Origin: Dyadobacter sp. UC 10
GTDB taxonomy: Bacteria; Bacteroidota; Bacteroidia; Cytophagales; Spirosomataceae
Direction: 5' to 3'
Length of the DNA stretch: 64,000 bases
Assembly: GCF_008369915.1 (NCBI RefSeq)
Contig: NZ_VSRN01000001.1
Coordinates: forward strand, 3,468,501 to 3,532,500
How positions within the stretch are numbered: the first letter of the stretch is position 1; each line of letters opens with the position of its first letter. This document shows positions 7,269 to 15,536 of this stretch, one piece after another. The translations under genes and the position numbers were made by a program. Under the pieces are notes generated by a model, which made no database searches, was not told the origin of the DNA, and saw only the letters and a list, made by a program, of their open reading frames with translations.

Positions 7269-9107
7269 ATGTGCGGAATAGTGGCTTATGTTGGAGGCAG
7301 GGAGGCTTATCCTCTGATCCTGAAAGGTCTTAAAAGACTTGAATACCGAGGGTACGATAGTTCAGGGATTGCATTGCTGGAAAAGGAGAAATTGAACATT
7401 TACAAGAAAAAAGGAAAGGTTTCTGATTTGGAGGCTGAGCTGGGCGGAAAACATTTAGCTGCTACAATCGGGATCGGACACACCAGGTGGGCAACCCACG
7501 GAGAACCCAACGACATCAATGCGCATCCACATTTTTCAAATGACCGCAAGCTGGCGATCATCCATAACGGAATCATAGAGAACTACGCCTCGATCAAGCA
7601 AAACCTCATTCAAAAAGGGCATAAGTTTCAAAGTGAAACGGACACGGAGGTATTGATTCACTTCATCGAAGATATTCAGTCCGAAACGGGAGGCTCGCTG
7701 GAGTCGGCCGTAAAGCTGGCTTTGAAGGAAGTGGTAGGTGCGTACGCGATCGTGGTAATGTCAGTCGATCATCCCGGACAACTGATTGCGGCGCGTAAAG
7801 GAAGTCCGCTGGTGATCGGGATCGGTGAAGACGAATTTTTCTTCGCCTCCGACGCAACGCCAATTATTGAGTATACAAAAGACGTTGTTTACCTCGACGA
7901 TTACGAAGTAGCGGTTGTGAAGGACGATAAGCTGAGCATTCAGAATCTCGATAATACAGAGACCATTCCATACATACAAAAATTGGAAATGGAGCTCGAA
8001 ACGATTGAAAAGGGAGGTTACGATCATTTTATGATCAAAGAGATCTTCGAACAGCCGCGCTCGATCGGTGACAGCATGCGCGGTAGGTTACGAGCTGACG
8101 ATGCCCATCTGCAACTCGGCGGACTCAGCAGTTATATGGATAAGCTAGCCGAAGCCGAGCGGATCGTGATTGTGGCATGTGGTACTTCGTGGCATGCCGG
8201 CCTCGTCGCCGAATATCTTTTCGAGGAACTGGCGAGAATAAATGTCGAAGTAGAATATGCATCTGAATTCCGGTATAGGAATCCGGTCATCAAGGAAAAC
8301 GATGTTGTGATCGCTATTTCTCAATCGGGTGAAACGGCAGATACGCTTGCTGCAATTGAGCTTGCAAAGTCCAAAGGAGCTACGATTTTTGGCGTTTGCA
8401 ATGTAGTAGGATCGTCCATTGCCCGTGCGACGCATGCAGGTGCATATACGCACGCAGGGCCGGAAATAGGCGTGGCAAGTACGAAAGCATTCACTGCTCA
8501 GGTAACGGTTTTGACATTGATAGCGATTGCCACTGCAAAAAGGAAGGGTACGATTTCAGAAGAAGCTTACCGGCAACTGCTTATCGAGCTGGAAAATATT
8601 CCGGCCAAAGTAGAGAAGATGTTTGAGAGTTCAGACAAGATCAAAGAGATTGCATTTATCTTCACCTATGCACGCAACTTTATTTATCTGGGGCGCGGAT
8701 TGAATTTTCCGGTAGCTTTGGAAGGCGCATTGAAACTGAAAGAAATCTCATATATCCATGCCGAAGGTTACCCCGCCGCGGAAATGAAACATGGACCAAT
8801 AGCGCTTATCGACGAAGATATGCCGGTTGTTTTTTTAGCGACAAAAGATAGTTCCTACGAGAAAATCGTCTCCAATATTCAGGAAGTGAAAGCTCGAAAA
8901 GGTAGGGTAATTGCTATTGTGACGGAAGGTGATACGCTGATCCCCGGCATGGTGGACTTTGTGATTGAGGTTCCGACAACCCACGAAATCCTGACACCGC
9001 TCGTTTCCGTGATTCCATTGCAGCTGTTATCTTACTACATCGCGGTGATGCGCGGCCGGAATGTGGATCAACCACGCAACCTGGCCAAATCCGTAACAGT
9101 TGAGTAA
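7269..9107 (+). CDS. glmS: Glutamine--fructose-6-phosphate aminotransferase (isomerizing)
   Basis: 612 residues. GlmS uses glutamine and fructose 6-phosphate to make glucosamine 6-phosphate for peptidoglycan and LPS. The start must be the ATG giving MCGIVAYVGG, because Cys2 becomes the N-terminal nucleophile after Met removal; the frame is open 36 bp further upstream but that would destroy the active site. The GATase_2 domain covers about residues 2-220 (YRGYDSSG, HTRWATHG), followed by two SIS domains (CGTSWHAG, SQSGETADTL, LEGALKLKEISY) and the conserved C-terminus NLAKSVTVE. No glmS ribozyme is evident upstream. Confidence 0.98.
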   Translation: MCGIVAYVGGREAYPLILKGLKRLEYRGYDSSGIALLEKEKLNIYKKKGKVSDLEAELGGKHLAATIGIGHTRWATHGEPNDINAHPHFSNDRKLAIIHNGIIENYASIKQNLIQKGHKFQSETDTEVLIHFIEDIQSETGGSLESAVKLALKEVVGAYAIVVMSVDHPGQLIAARKGSPLVIGIGEDEFFFASDATPIIEYTKDVVYLDDYEVAVVKDDKLSIQNLDNTETIPYIQKLEMELETIEKGGYDHFMIKEIFEQPRSIGDSMRGRLRADDAHLQLGGLSSYMDKLAEAERIVIVACGTSWHAGLVAEYLFEELARINVEVEYASEFRYRNPVIKENDVVIAISQSGETADTLAAIELAKSKGATIFGVCNVVGSSIARATHAGAYTHAGPEIGVASTKAFTAQVTVLTLIAIATAKRKGTISEEAYRQLLIELENIPAKVEKMFESSDKIKEIAFIFTYARNFIYLGRGLNFPVALEGALKLKEISYIHAEGYPAAEMKHGPIALIDEDMPVVFLATKDSSYEKIVSNIQEVKARKGRVIAIVTEGDTLIPGMVDFVIEVPTTHEILTPLVSVIPLQLLSYYIAVMRGRNVDQPRNLAKSVTVE

Positions 9108-9126
9108 CATTTGTCTGCCATAATCG

Positions 9127-9155
9127 AATGCGAGACCAGCTCCTGGTTTCGCATT
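9127..9155 (+). terminator. Hairpin after glmS
   Basis: Thirteen-base arms (9127-9139 and 9143-9155) pair with a single G-U type mismatch. No good T run follows, so termination is probable but not certain. Confidence 0.5.
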
Positions 9156-9204
9156 TGTGCTGAAGGGGAATGCTTTTACGGAAATAATATAAATCGGTTT
9201 TCGT

Positions 9205-9212
9205 TAGTTTTG
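9205..9212 (+). promoter_or_regulatory. -7 element of the gldD promoter
   Basis: TAGTTTTG matches TAnnTTTG; the -33 box is weaker (TTTT near 9174-9177). Transcription would begin near 9218, which argues against the in-frame ATG at 9219 and favours the ATG at 9240 for gldD. Confidence 0.55.
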
Positions 9213-9239
9213 CGCGCAATGCAATTCGCCCCCGTATTT

Positions 9240-9839
9240 ATGTCAAAAAGATTTTTATTCCTGATCGCATTATGTTCCAATGTGCTTTTATTGTCTTGCG
9301 GCGACAAGGAGCAACGAGCGGAAACTTACGCGCCGCGTCCAAAAGGCTTTAACCGGATCGAGCTGCCGGACCACAATTACCAGCAGCTTACAGAGCAGCA
9401 TCCCTATATTTTCGAAGTTTCCCGGTTTGCCAAAGTGGAGCCGGATACATTTTCAACGGCGGAAAAGCATTGGATCTTCATCAATTATCCCGCATTAGAA
9501 GCCAACATCCAGCTGACTTACAAGGCTATAAACAATGATCCTTCCCGCCTGAAATCATTTATTGATGACAGCTACAAGCTCGCCGGCAAACATCAGATCC
9601 GGGCTTCCTCTATTCAGGAACAGCGGGTTTTAAGTAAAAGCGGCCGTACTGCTATTATGTTTAAGATTGAAGGCGACGTGCCTAGTCCGTATCAGTTTTA
9701 CACAACCGATAGCACGCAGCACTTTCTGCGGGGCGCTATTTACTTCCCTTCTGCATCAAAAAACGACTCACTGGCACCGGTAATTGATTATCTACAAAAG
9801 GATATGGTTCATTTACTGAACACGCTGCGGTGGAGATAA
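9240..9839 (+). CDS. gldD: Gliding motility lipoprotein GldD
   Basis: 199 residues from the chosen ATG. The N-terminus MSKRFLFLIALC...LLLSC is a lipoprotein signal with lipidated Cys20. The sequence PKGFNRIELPDHNYQQL shortly after the signal and the HWIFINYPALEANIQLTY segment are typical of GldD, a protein needed for gliding motility and linked to the type IX secretion machinery in Bacteroidota. The open frame extends upstream, but the promoter position and the lipobox spacing support this start. No other gld genes are in the window. Confidence 0.88.
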   Translation: MSKRFLFLIALCSNVLLLSCGDKEQRAETYAPRPKGFNRIELPDHNYQQLTEQHPYIFEVSRFAKVEPDTFSTAEKHWIFINYPALEANIQLTYKAINNDPSRLKSFIDDSYKLAGKHQIRASSIQEQRVLSKSGRTAIMFKIEGDVPSPYQFYTTDSTQHFLRGAIYFPSASKNDSLAPVIDYLQKDMVHLLNTLRWR

Positions 9840-9912
9840 AAATGAACTTGGTATTGCAGTGAAAAATCGAAGGGTGTATCTTTGAAGTTCTCACCTCAAC
9901 ACGATCAGCACT

Positions 9913-10629
9913 ATGCGCAAAAAGCAACCAAAGAACCAACTCCCATTAGACTTCTCTGTTCGTGGAAACCGGATCGTCCTGCATCTCGGACAAGTAGAAA
10001 GTCAACGGTTGGGAGATCAGCTTTTTGATGGGTTGGTCAATGGTGACTGGATGATTGAGCCGGCGGGCGAAGTAGCCGATATTTCTTACGCACAGGACAT
10101 TGTCCACCAGATCGGTCATAAACTGCCTTACCCGGAAGGAATCAAAATAGCCCAGTTGCACATGGTAGATCCGGCGTTCAAAGGTTTTTCAGCGATTTAC
10201 AGGCAAAAAGGCTGGGTATTCGTAAATGCAAAATCGGATATTAACGAACGTAACTACCATATTCACCTGCTCACAGTCTCGCTGGGCTTGCATACATTGT
10301 ATTCCAATATAGCATCACTGGCTGCCCGCTCGGAGCAGTTGATTTTTGAAGCACTTTTACCTTATAAGGAGGTTGAAAGTTTTTTCAGAAATGATATATT
10401 CAAAATTCCCGATTCACTTGCTTCCGATATCGCAGGGTTCTTTAAAGTGCCTTTTCCAATGGTATTAAAAAGAGCATTGGCACTTAAAATCATCACGGAT
10501 GAGCAATACCGGAACTTCATGACAGCCAATCCCTCAGCGTCTGTCAAACCAAGAGCGCTTTTTGTTTCCAAAGATGGTAGTATCGACGATCTGGAAGCGC
10601 AGCTTTTTTCCGGAAGTCTGGGAGAATAA
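9913..10629 (+). CDS. Degenerate ImmA/IrrE-like protein
   Basis: 238 residues, no signal peptide. The layout resembles the ImmA/IrrE metallopeptidase family: a central helix TVSLGLHTLY aligns with the zinc motif AHELGHYLL, a later EQLIFEALLPYKEV resembles the E-x2-AN-FA-LLMP helix, and the C-terminal IAGFFKVPFPMVLKRALAL resembles the HTH-like IADxFGVSxxALxxRLxxL segment. His, Glu and His of the motif are replaced by Val, Ser and Leu, so zinc peptidase activity is unlikely. Its partner and role are unknown. It follows gldD by 73 bp on the same strand. The family assignment is by eye only. Confidence 0.6.
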   Translation: MRKKQPKNQLPLDFSVRGNRIVLHLGQVESQRLGDQLFDGLVNGDWMIEPAGEVADISYAQDIVHQIGHKLPYPEGIKIAQLHMVDPAFKGFSAIYRQKGWVFVNAKSDINERNYHIHLLTVSLGLHTLYSNIASLAARSEQLIFEALLPYKEVESFFRNDIFKIPDSLASDIAGFFKVPFPMVLKRALALKIITDEQYRNFMTANPSASVKPRALFVSKDGSIDDLEAQLFSGSLGE

Positions 10630-10632
10630 TCC

Positions 10633-11445
10633 TTAATTTCTTTTAACAGACATATTACTCAGGTCAGGCAGTGGGCTTACGGAAGTCCAGCCGCCGTCTA
10701 CTACCAGACTTTGGCCGGTAATATGCCCTGAATGCGGAGATAATAGAAACAATGCCGCATTTGCGATATCTTCACAAATTGCCGGTCTGCCCATCGGTGT
10801 GATCGCCGACCAGGTTTTGGGGTAGGTAGGGTCTTCCGCCAAAGTTCTTTCCGTTAATGTTGCGCCCGGCGCTACTGTATTAATCGTAATCCCATAGGGC
10901 GAAAGCTCGATTACAAGATTTTTGGCCAGCATTTCCAGTCCGGCTTTCGTCATTGCATAGGCACCTAAAAATTTGTGTGCCTGGTGACCTACAACCGAGG
11001 ACATGAGGAGTACGCGCCCTCCCGATTTTTGCTGGCGCATTTGTTTGGCAGCAGCCTGAGTAAGCATAAATGATCCCATTAAGTTCACTTCGAGAACCTG
11101 ACGGAGTTTGTCAGCGGGATATTCAAAAAAGTCGCCAAATAGCGTAATACCTGCATTTGCAACACAAATAGTGAGTTGACCAAAACATTTGACAGCTTCG
11201 TCGACCATGCCGTCGATCATCTCCTGCTTTGACGCATCTCCCGCAAATGCAACACAATCGCCGCCTTTGTTCCGGATTTTTTTAGCGGCTTCCGCGGCGA
11301 GCGACTGGTCGGCATCGTTGAGAATGACTCCAGCGCCCTGAATTGCAAGCTGTCTCGCAATTTCAAATCCTATTCCCTGCCCTGCGCCGGTTACAATAGC
11401 TACCTGGTTGTCAAATGGTAAGTTATTCATATCAGTCAAATTCAT
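10633..11445 (-). CDS. SDR-family oxidoreductase
   Basis: 270 residues. VTGAGQGIGFEIA near residue 18 is the TGxxxGIG cofactor loop, and the catalytic residues appear as NAG, Ser (LLMSSV) and YAMTKAG with the YxxxK pair. The C-terminal GHITGQSLVVDGGWT is the usual substrate-loop end. It lies 12 bp downstream of the pentonate dehydratase gene, so it is probably the dehydrogenase of the same sugar-acid pathway; the substrate is not readable. A second in-frame ATG five codons later (11430) is an equally good start. Confidence 0.88.
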   Translation of the reverse strand: MNLTDMNNLPFDNQVAIVTGAGQGIGFEIARQLAIQGAGVILNDADQSLAAEAAKKIRNKGGDCVAFAGDASKQEMIDGMVDEAVKCFGQLTICVANAGITLFGDFFEYPADKLRQVLEVNLMGSFMLTQAAAKQMRQQKSGGRVLLMSSVVGHQAHKFLGAYAMTKAGLEMLAKNLVIELSPYGITINTVAPGATLTERTLAEDPTYPKTWSAITPMGRPAICEDIANAALFLLSPHSGHITGQSLVVDGGWTSVSPLPDLSNMSVKRN

Positions 11446-11457
11446 TGGAATAGGGCA

Positions 11458-13185
11458 TTAATGTGAATCCCTTGTCACTTTATCGCCCGAACCGCCTTTC
11501 AGGAAGTCGAGGTCGGCACCTTCGTGCGCTTGGAGAACGTGGTTAATGTGCAGATTTACATATCCCCGCTTGTAGCCCAAATCCAGCGGTTTCCAGACAC
11601 ATTTTCTCGTTTCCAGCTCCTCCTGGGATACTTCCAGGTTTAGCCTCCTGTTTGCAACATCCAATTCGATAAAATCACCATCGCGGACCAATGCAAGGGT
11701 ACCACACACGGCAGCTTCCGGCGAAACGTGCAAAACAACTGTTCCAAATCCCGTTCCGCTCATCCGGCCGTCGGAGATGCGTACCATATCAATCACGCCT
11801 TTCGCCAGCAGCTTTTTCGGCAAAGACATATTGCCCACTTCCGGCATACCCGGGTAGCCTTTCGGGCCTACATTTTTCAGAACAAGGATACTATTTTCAT
11901 CTACGTCAAGATCAGGGTCGTCGAGACGCGCTTTGTAGTCGTCAATATCTTCGAACACAACTGCCTTGCCTCTGTGCTGCATAAGCTCCGGGTTCAGCGA
12001 GGCAGAAGGTTTAATGACCGCTCCATTTTCGCAAAGATTACCCCTGAGAACCGCCAGTCCGGTCAGGTCTTTGATCGGCTCGGCCAATGTTCCTATTACT
12101 TCGGGGTCAAAGCATTCTGCATTGGCGCAGTTTTCGCCCATGGTTTTTCCGTTGGCAGTGATGACGCCGTCGTGTAGCCTGCCGATCAGTTCTTTAATGA
12201 CAACCGGTAAACCGCCAGCGTAATAAAAATCTTCCATAAAATAGCCGCCGGAAGGCTGCAAATTGAGCAGCAGCGGCACCCGGGCGCATATATCGTTGAA
12301 ATCATCCAGCGTAAGGTCCACGCCAATTCTTCCTGCGATCGCTAACAAATGGATCACAAAGTTGGTAGAACCGCCGATCGCGGCATTGATCATAATTGCA
12401 TTTTCAAATGCTTCTTTGGTCAAAATCTGCGATAACCTTAAGTCTTCGTGCACCATTTGTACAATCCGCCTGCCGGACAAATGGGCCAGTACTTTCCGGC
12501 GCGAATCTGCTGCCGGTATGGCCGCATTTTCAGGCAGGGTTAAGCCTAGCGATTCGACCATGCAAGCCATTGTGGAGGCCGTACCCATTACGGCGCAGTG
12601 TCCGTCGCTGCGGCACATGCAGGCTTCAGAGGTCGTGAATTCTTCCTGCGTCATCTCGCCTTTGCGATAAAGCTCGCTGAAACGCCAGACGTCGCTGGTA
12701 CCGACGGTTTTTCCGCGATACCGACCTGTAAGCATTGGCCCGCCGGAAACAACAATCGTAGGGATATTCACGCTCGCTGCGCCCATCACCAGCGAAGGGG
12801 TAGTTTTGTCACAGCCGCAAAGCAATACAACGCCGTCGATCGGATTCGCGCGGATCGATTCCTCTACGTCCATACTAGCCAGATTGCGGTAAAGCATTGC
12901 GGTAGGCTTCATCAATGTCTCGCCGAGCGACATCACAGGAAATTCGAGCGGAAAGCCGCCTGCTTCCCAAACTCCCCTTTTGACTGATTCGGCCAGCTCG
13001 CGAAAGTGGCCGTTGCATGGTGTCAATTCTGAAAATGTATTGCAAATACCGATAACCGGCCGTCCCTCGAATTCATCGGCAGGGTAGCCCTGGTTTTTCA
13101 TCCAGGCCCTGTATATAAACCCGTCCTTTCCTGACTTTCCAAACCAGCCGCGGCTGCGTAACTTATTTTCTTCCATTGTCGCCAT
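11458..13185 (-). CDS. IlvD/Edd-family dehydratase, sugar-acid (L-arabonate/pentonate) type
   Basis: 575 residues. Members remove water from a sugar acid or dihydroxy acid using an iron-sulfur cluster and Mg2+. The N-terminal SRGWFG and the cysteines in TPCNGHF, CGCDKTTPS and CMCRSDGHC match the [2Fe-2S] pentonate dehydratases better than IlvD proper. The ending KRGYVNLHINHVLQAHEGAD is typical of that branch. With the SDR directly downstream it suggests an oxidative, non-phosphorylating pathway for L-arabinose, L-fucose or a similar sugar. The exact sugar cannot be told. ATG at 13185 or 13176 are both possible starts. Confidence 0.88.
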   Translation of the reverse strand: MATMEENKLRSRGWFGKSGKDGFIYRAWMKNQGYPADEFEGRPVIGICNTFSELTPCNGHFRELAESVKRGVWEAGGFPLEFPVMSLGETLMKPTAMLYRNLASMDVEESIRANPIDGVVLLCGCDKTTPSLVMGAASVNIPTIVVSGGPMLTGRYRGKTVGTSDVWRFSELYRKGEMTQEEFTTSEACMCRSDGHCAVMGTASTMACMVESLGLTLPENAAIPAADSRRKVLAHLSGRRIVQMVHEDLRLSQILTKEAFENAIMINAAIGGSTNFVIHLLAIAGRIGVDLTLDDFNDICARVPLLLNLQPSGGYFMEDFYYAGGLPVVIKELIGRLHDGVITANGKTMGENCANAECFDPEVIGTLAEPIKDLTGLAVLRGNLCENGAVIKPSASLNPELMQHRGKAVVFEDIDDYKARLDDPDLDVDENSILVLKNVGPKGYPGMPEVGNMSLPKKLLAKGVIDMVRISDGRMSGTGFGTVVLHVSPEAAVCGTLALVRDGDFIELDVANRRLNLEVSQEELETRKCVWKPLDLGYKRGYVNLHINHVLQAHEGADLDFLKGGSGDKVTRDSH

Positions 13186-13289
13186 AGTTTACAGATAATA
13201 AGTAAAGCCTTGCCTCAGTAAAATATAATTCCGTCAACCCTTTAAAATAAAAATTGTATATTCGTTTTACATGTGCTACTGGTTAACCG

Positions 13290-14540
13290 ATGATTTCCGG
13301 AAGAAGTTATAAATTCTTGTTTTTCTTGCTTTTACCATTGTTTGCATCACCCACACTTGCGCAAATCCAATCCGATGGTTTTATAGAAAAATTGCTGAAA
13401 AAGCATCCCGAACGCTTCTCCGAAATCCTCAAAAATCCAGAAAAATACCAGGTTCAGATTCTGTACACCCGCATTGACAGGAACAAAAAGAACGAGCCGC
13501 ATTTTACGACGTATGCTTACCGGCTCAATAAGGATCAGTATTTCTATCCTGCCAGTACCGTCAAGCTTCCCGCTGTGGCATTGGCTTTTGAAAAACTGAA
13601 TAAGCTCGGCATAGATAAATATACTCCCATGCTTACAGGGGCAAGCCGGCCAGAGCAAACTGTCGTCACCAAAGATTCTACCTCCGAGAACGGCCTGCCA
13701 TCCGTCGCGCATTACGCCAAGAAAATTCTCCTGGCGAGTGATAACGACGCTTTTAACAGGCTATATGAATTTATAGGGCAGCAGGAACTGAATGATAGTC
13801 TGCACAAAAAGGGTTATGTCGACACGCGGATCATTCACAGGCTCGAATCCAACATCGGCGCAGAAAATAACAGGTACACTAATCCGGTAAGGTTTGAGAA
13901 AGATGGAAAGGCTGTATACGAGCAGCCGGCACAATATAATGCTGAGGAATTCAAAGCGCCTGCCTCACTTTTAGTAGGAAAAGGATTTATGAAAGACGGG
14001 CAGCTTGTAAATGAGCCTTTTGATTTCACAGCAAAAAATAGCTTTCCGCTGGAAGAGCAACACCGGATGCTGAAATCGCTTTTTTTTCCGGAGCAGGTCC
14101 CCGCAAGTCAGCGTTTCAACCTGACGGAAGATGATTACCAATTTCTCTACAGATATATGTCGCAGTTTCCGGTTGAAACCGACTATCCCGCACATTACAC
14201 CGACGATTACTATGACGGATATGTGAAATTCCTGCTTTTCGGAGCCACAAAAACGCGTTTGCCGCGACATATCAGGCTGTTCAACAAGAGTGGCGACGCT
14301 TACGGTTTTCTGCTCGATAATGCTTATATCGTAGATTTTGAAAAAGGCATCGAATTTATGCTGACAGCTATGATCTACTGTAATGAAGATGAGATCTTCA
14401 ATGACGATAAATATGAATACGACACGGTGGGCTTACCTTTCATGGCAAACCTGGGCAAGACGATTTTTGAATATGAATTGGGTAGAAAACGCTCCGTGAG
14501 GCCGGATCTTGATCGTTTTGAAGTAGAATATGACAAATAG
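13290..14540 (+). CDS. Class A beta-lactamase-like serine hydrolase, exported
   Basis: 416 residues with a signal peptide (hydrophobic core FLFFLLLPLF, cleavage probably after LAQ). Three penicillin-interacting motifs are visible in order: STVK in YPASTVKLPAV, SDN in LLASDNDAF, and KSG in LFNKSGDAYGF. It is longer than true class A beta-lactamases (about 290 residues) and lacks a clear ExxLN omega-loop motif, so a peptidoglycan or other ester/amide hydrolase is as likely as antibiotic resistance. It stands alone between the dehydratase (divergent) and the MerC-like gene (convergent). Confidence 0.8.
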   Translation: MISGRSYKFLFFLLLPLFASPTLAQIQSDGFIEKLLKKHPERFSEILKNPEKYQVQILYTRIDRNKKNEPHFTTYAYRLNKDQYFYPASTVKLPAVALAFEKLNKLGIDKYTPMLTGASRPEQTVVTKDSTSENGLPSVAHYAKKILLASDNDAFNRLYEFIGQQELNDSLHKKGYVDTRIIHRLESNIGAENNRYTNPVRFEKDGKAVYEQPAQYNAEEFKAPASLLVGKGFMKDGQLVNEPFDFTAKNSFPLEEQHRMLKSLFFPEQVPASQRFNLTEDDYQFLYRYMSQFPVETDYPAHYTDDYYDGYVKFLLFGATKTRLPRHIRLFNKSGDAYGFLLDNAYIVDFEKGIEFMLTAMIYCNEDEIFNDDKYEYDTVGLPFMANLGKTIFEYELGRKRSVRPDLDRFEVEYDK

Positions 14541-14544
14541 GGGT

Positions 14545-14937
14545 TTACGAAACCCGCATTTTAAACCTCGGCGCAATCTGGCAGATATATAGATTGATCA
14601 GATGGCCTACAATGAGCAGCGCAGAGCCGGCGTAGCTGAGCCAGGTAAAAATCGCGTGCTTTCCTTCGAAAATCAGAGAAAACGAAAATAAGGCAAGAGC
14701 AACCCAAAGCATTACGCGGATAGGTACAGACTTATGGTGACGCGTGGCGTAATAAACAGCAACACCATTTATCAGAATAAAAAAGAAATCAAGAAACCGA
14801 AGCCCCGAATGTGAATGATGCGAAGCAACGCCAGAACCAAATGCCAGCGCAGGAACAAGGAGACAATGGACTATGCAAAGCACAGAACCCAGAATTCCTA
14901 TGTAATCGGCTTTATTATGTGAGTGGACTGACTTCAT
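14545..14937 (-). CDS. MerC-like small membrane protein
   Basis: 130 residues from ATG 14937. Four hydrophobic helices and the motif CIVHCLLVPAL (Cys-x3-Cys-like pair in helix 1) fit the MerC domain family, known from mercuric ion transport. In Bacteroidota such proteins are often found near Fur/Zur-type regulators and may carry other soft or divalent metals. The frame is open 17 codons upstream, but that stretch overlaps the promoter and operator, so the later ATG is preferred. The promoter and two palindromic sites at 14945-14998 tie it to the TonB receptor gene at 15533-17863. Confidence 0.8.
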   Translation of the reverse strand: MKSVHSHNKADYIGILGSVLCIVHCLLVPALAFGSGVASHHSHSGLRFLDFFFILINGVAVYYATRHHKSVPIRVMLWVALALFSFSLIFEGKHAIFTWLSYAGSALLIVGHLINLYICQIAPRFKMRVS

Positions 14938-14944
14938 ATTTAAA

Positions 14945-14998
14945 TACAATAGTGTTGCAAAAATAGAACATATAAGTTCGACTTGCAACCGCGTTGCA
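14945..14998 (-). promoter_or_regulatory. Promoter and paired palindromic operators of the MerC-like gene
   Basis: A perfect inverted repeat TGCAAC-CGC-GTTGCA lies at 14984-14998 and an imperfect one, TACAAT-AGT-GTTGCA, at 14945-14959. On the minus strand a -7 box TATTTTTG (14965-14958) and a -33-like GTTG (14989-14986) are separated by 20 nt. One operator covers the -33 box and the other the start region, an arrangement expected for repression. Confidence 0.65.
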
Positions 14999-15062
14999 GA
15001 AATTTTTTATTTTCATGGCCTCCGTCAGATGCGCCAACTTAGAAATTGTAAGTGATAGAACT

Positions 15063-15070
15063 TAACTTTG
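15063..15070 (+). promoter_or_regulatory. -7 element of the Fur/Zur-like gene
   Basis: TAACTTTG matches TAnnTTTG exactly; no good -33 box is seen at the right distance. The ATG lies 55 bp beyond. No TGCAAC-N3-GTTGCA palindrome is present here, so there is no sign of autoregulation by this motif. Confidence 0.45.
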
Positions 15071-15125
15071 GTGTGAAAGGTTTTATTATCAACAGACTTT
15101 GTGAAGTAACAAACTATTGGAAACA

Positions 15126-15536
15126 ATGGATCAATTAAGGGAAACACTGAAAGGGCATCATCTTCGTACAACCACTTGCCGTGAGGATGTACTTTCGACA
15201 TTCATCACCAAAAAGAACGCACTTTCGCACGGAGATTTAGAAGGTGCATTGGGTGAGAATTACGACCGTGTCACCATTTACAGGACCTTAAAAACTTTTC
15301 TTGAAAAAGGTATTATTCACAAAGTACTCGACGATGAGGGATTGCGGTATGCATTATGTTCGCATAATTGTTCGGAGGAGCAGCACCACCATGATCATAT
15401 TCACTTCAAGTGCAATGAATGCGGCGAGACAAACTGTCTTGAAAATCTGAGGATTCCGCTGGTTCAATTACCTCAGGGTTATCAACCCGAAAATTTCAAT
15501 CTGCTGATCCAGGGTACCTGCCCGAAATGTAATTAG
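15126..15536 (+). CDS. Fur-family metal-dependent repressor, probably Zur-like
   Basis: 136 residues. The N-terminal winged helix includes DRVTIYRTLKTFLEKGIIHKV, the DNA-recognition region of the Fur family. The C-terminal half has the metal cluster HHHDHIHFKC and two CxxC motifs (CNEC and the final CPKC) for structural zinc. The gene sits between two leftward transcription units, a MerC-like protein and a ZnuD-like TonB receptor, that share one palindromic operator; this supports a zinc (Zur) or other metal regulator controlling both. Its stop codon overlaps the stop codon of the convergent receptor gene. Confidence 0.88.
   Translation: MDQLRETLKGHHLRTTTCREDVLSTFITKKNALSHGDLEGALGENYDRVTIYRTLKTFLEKGIIHKVLDDEGLRYALCSHNCSEEQHHHDHIHFKCNECGETNCLENLRIPLVQLPQGYQPENFNLLIQGTCPKCN

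Noticed and set aside
13290-14540. Call as antibiotic-resistance beta-lactamase
   Set aside because: Although STVK, SDN and KSG motifs are present, the protein is much too long and no clear omega-loop ExxLN is seen.
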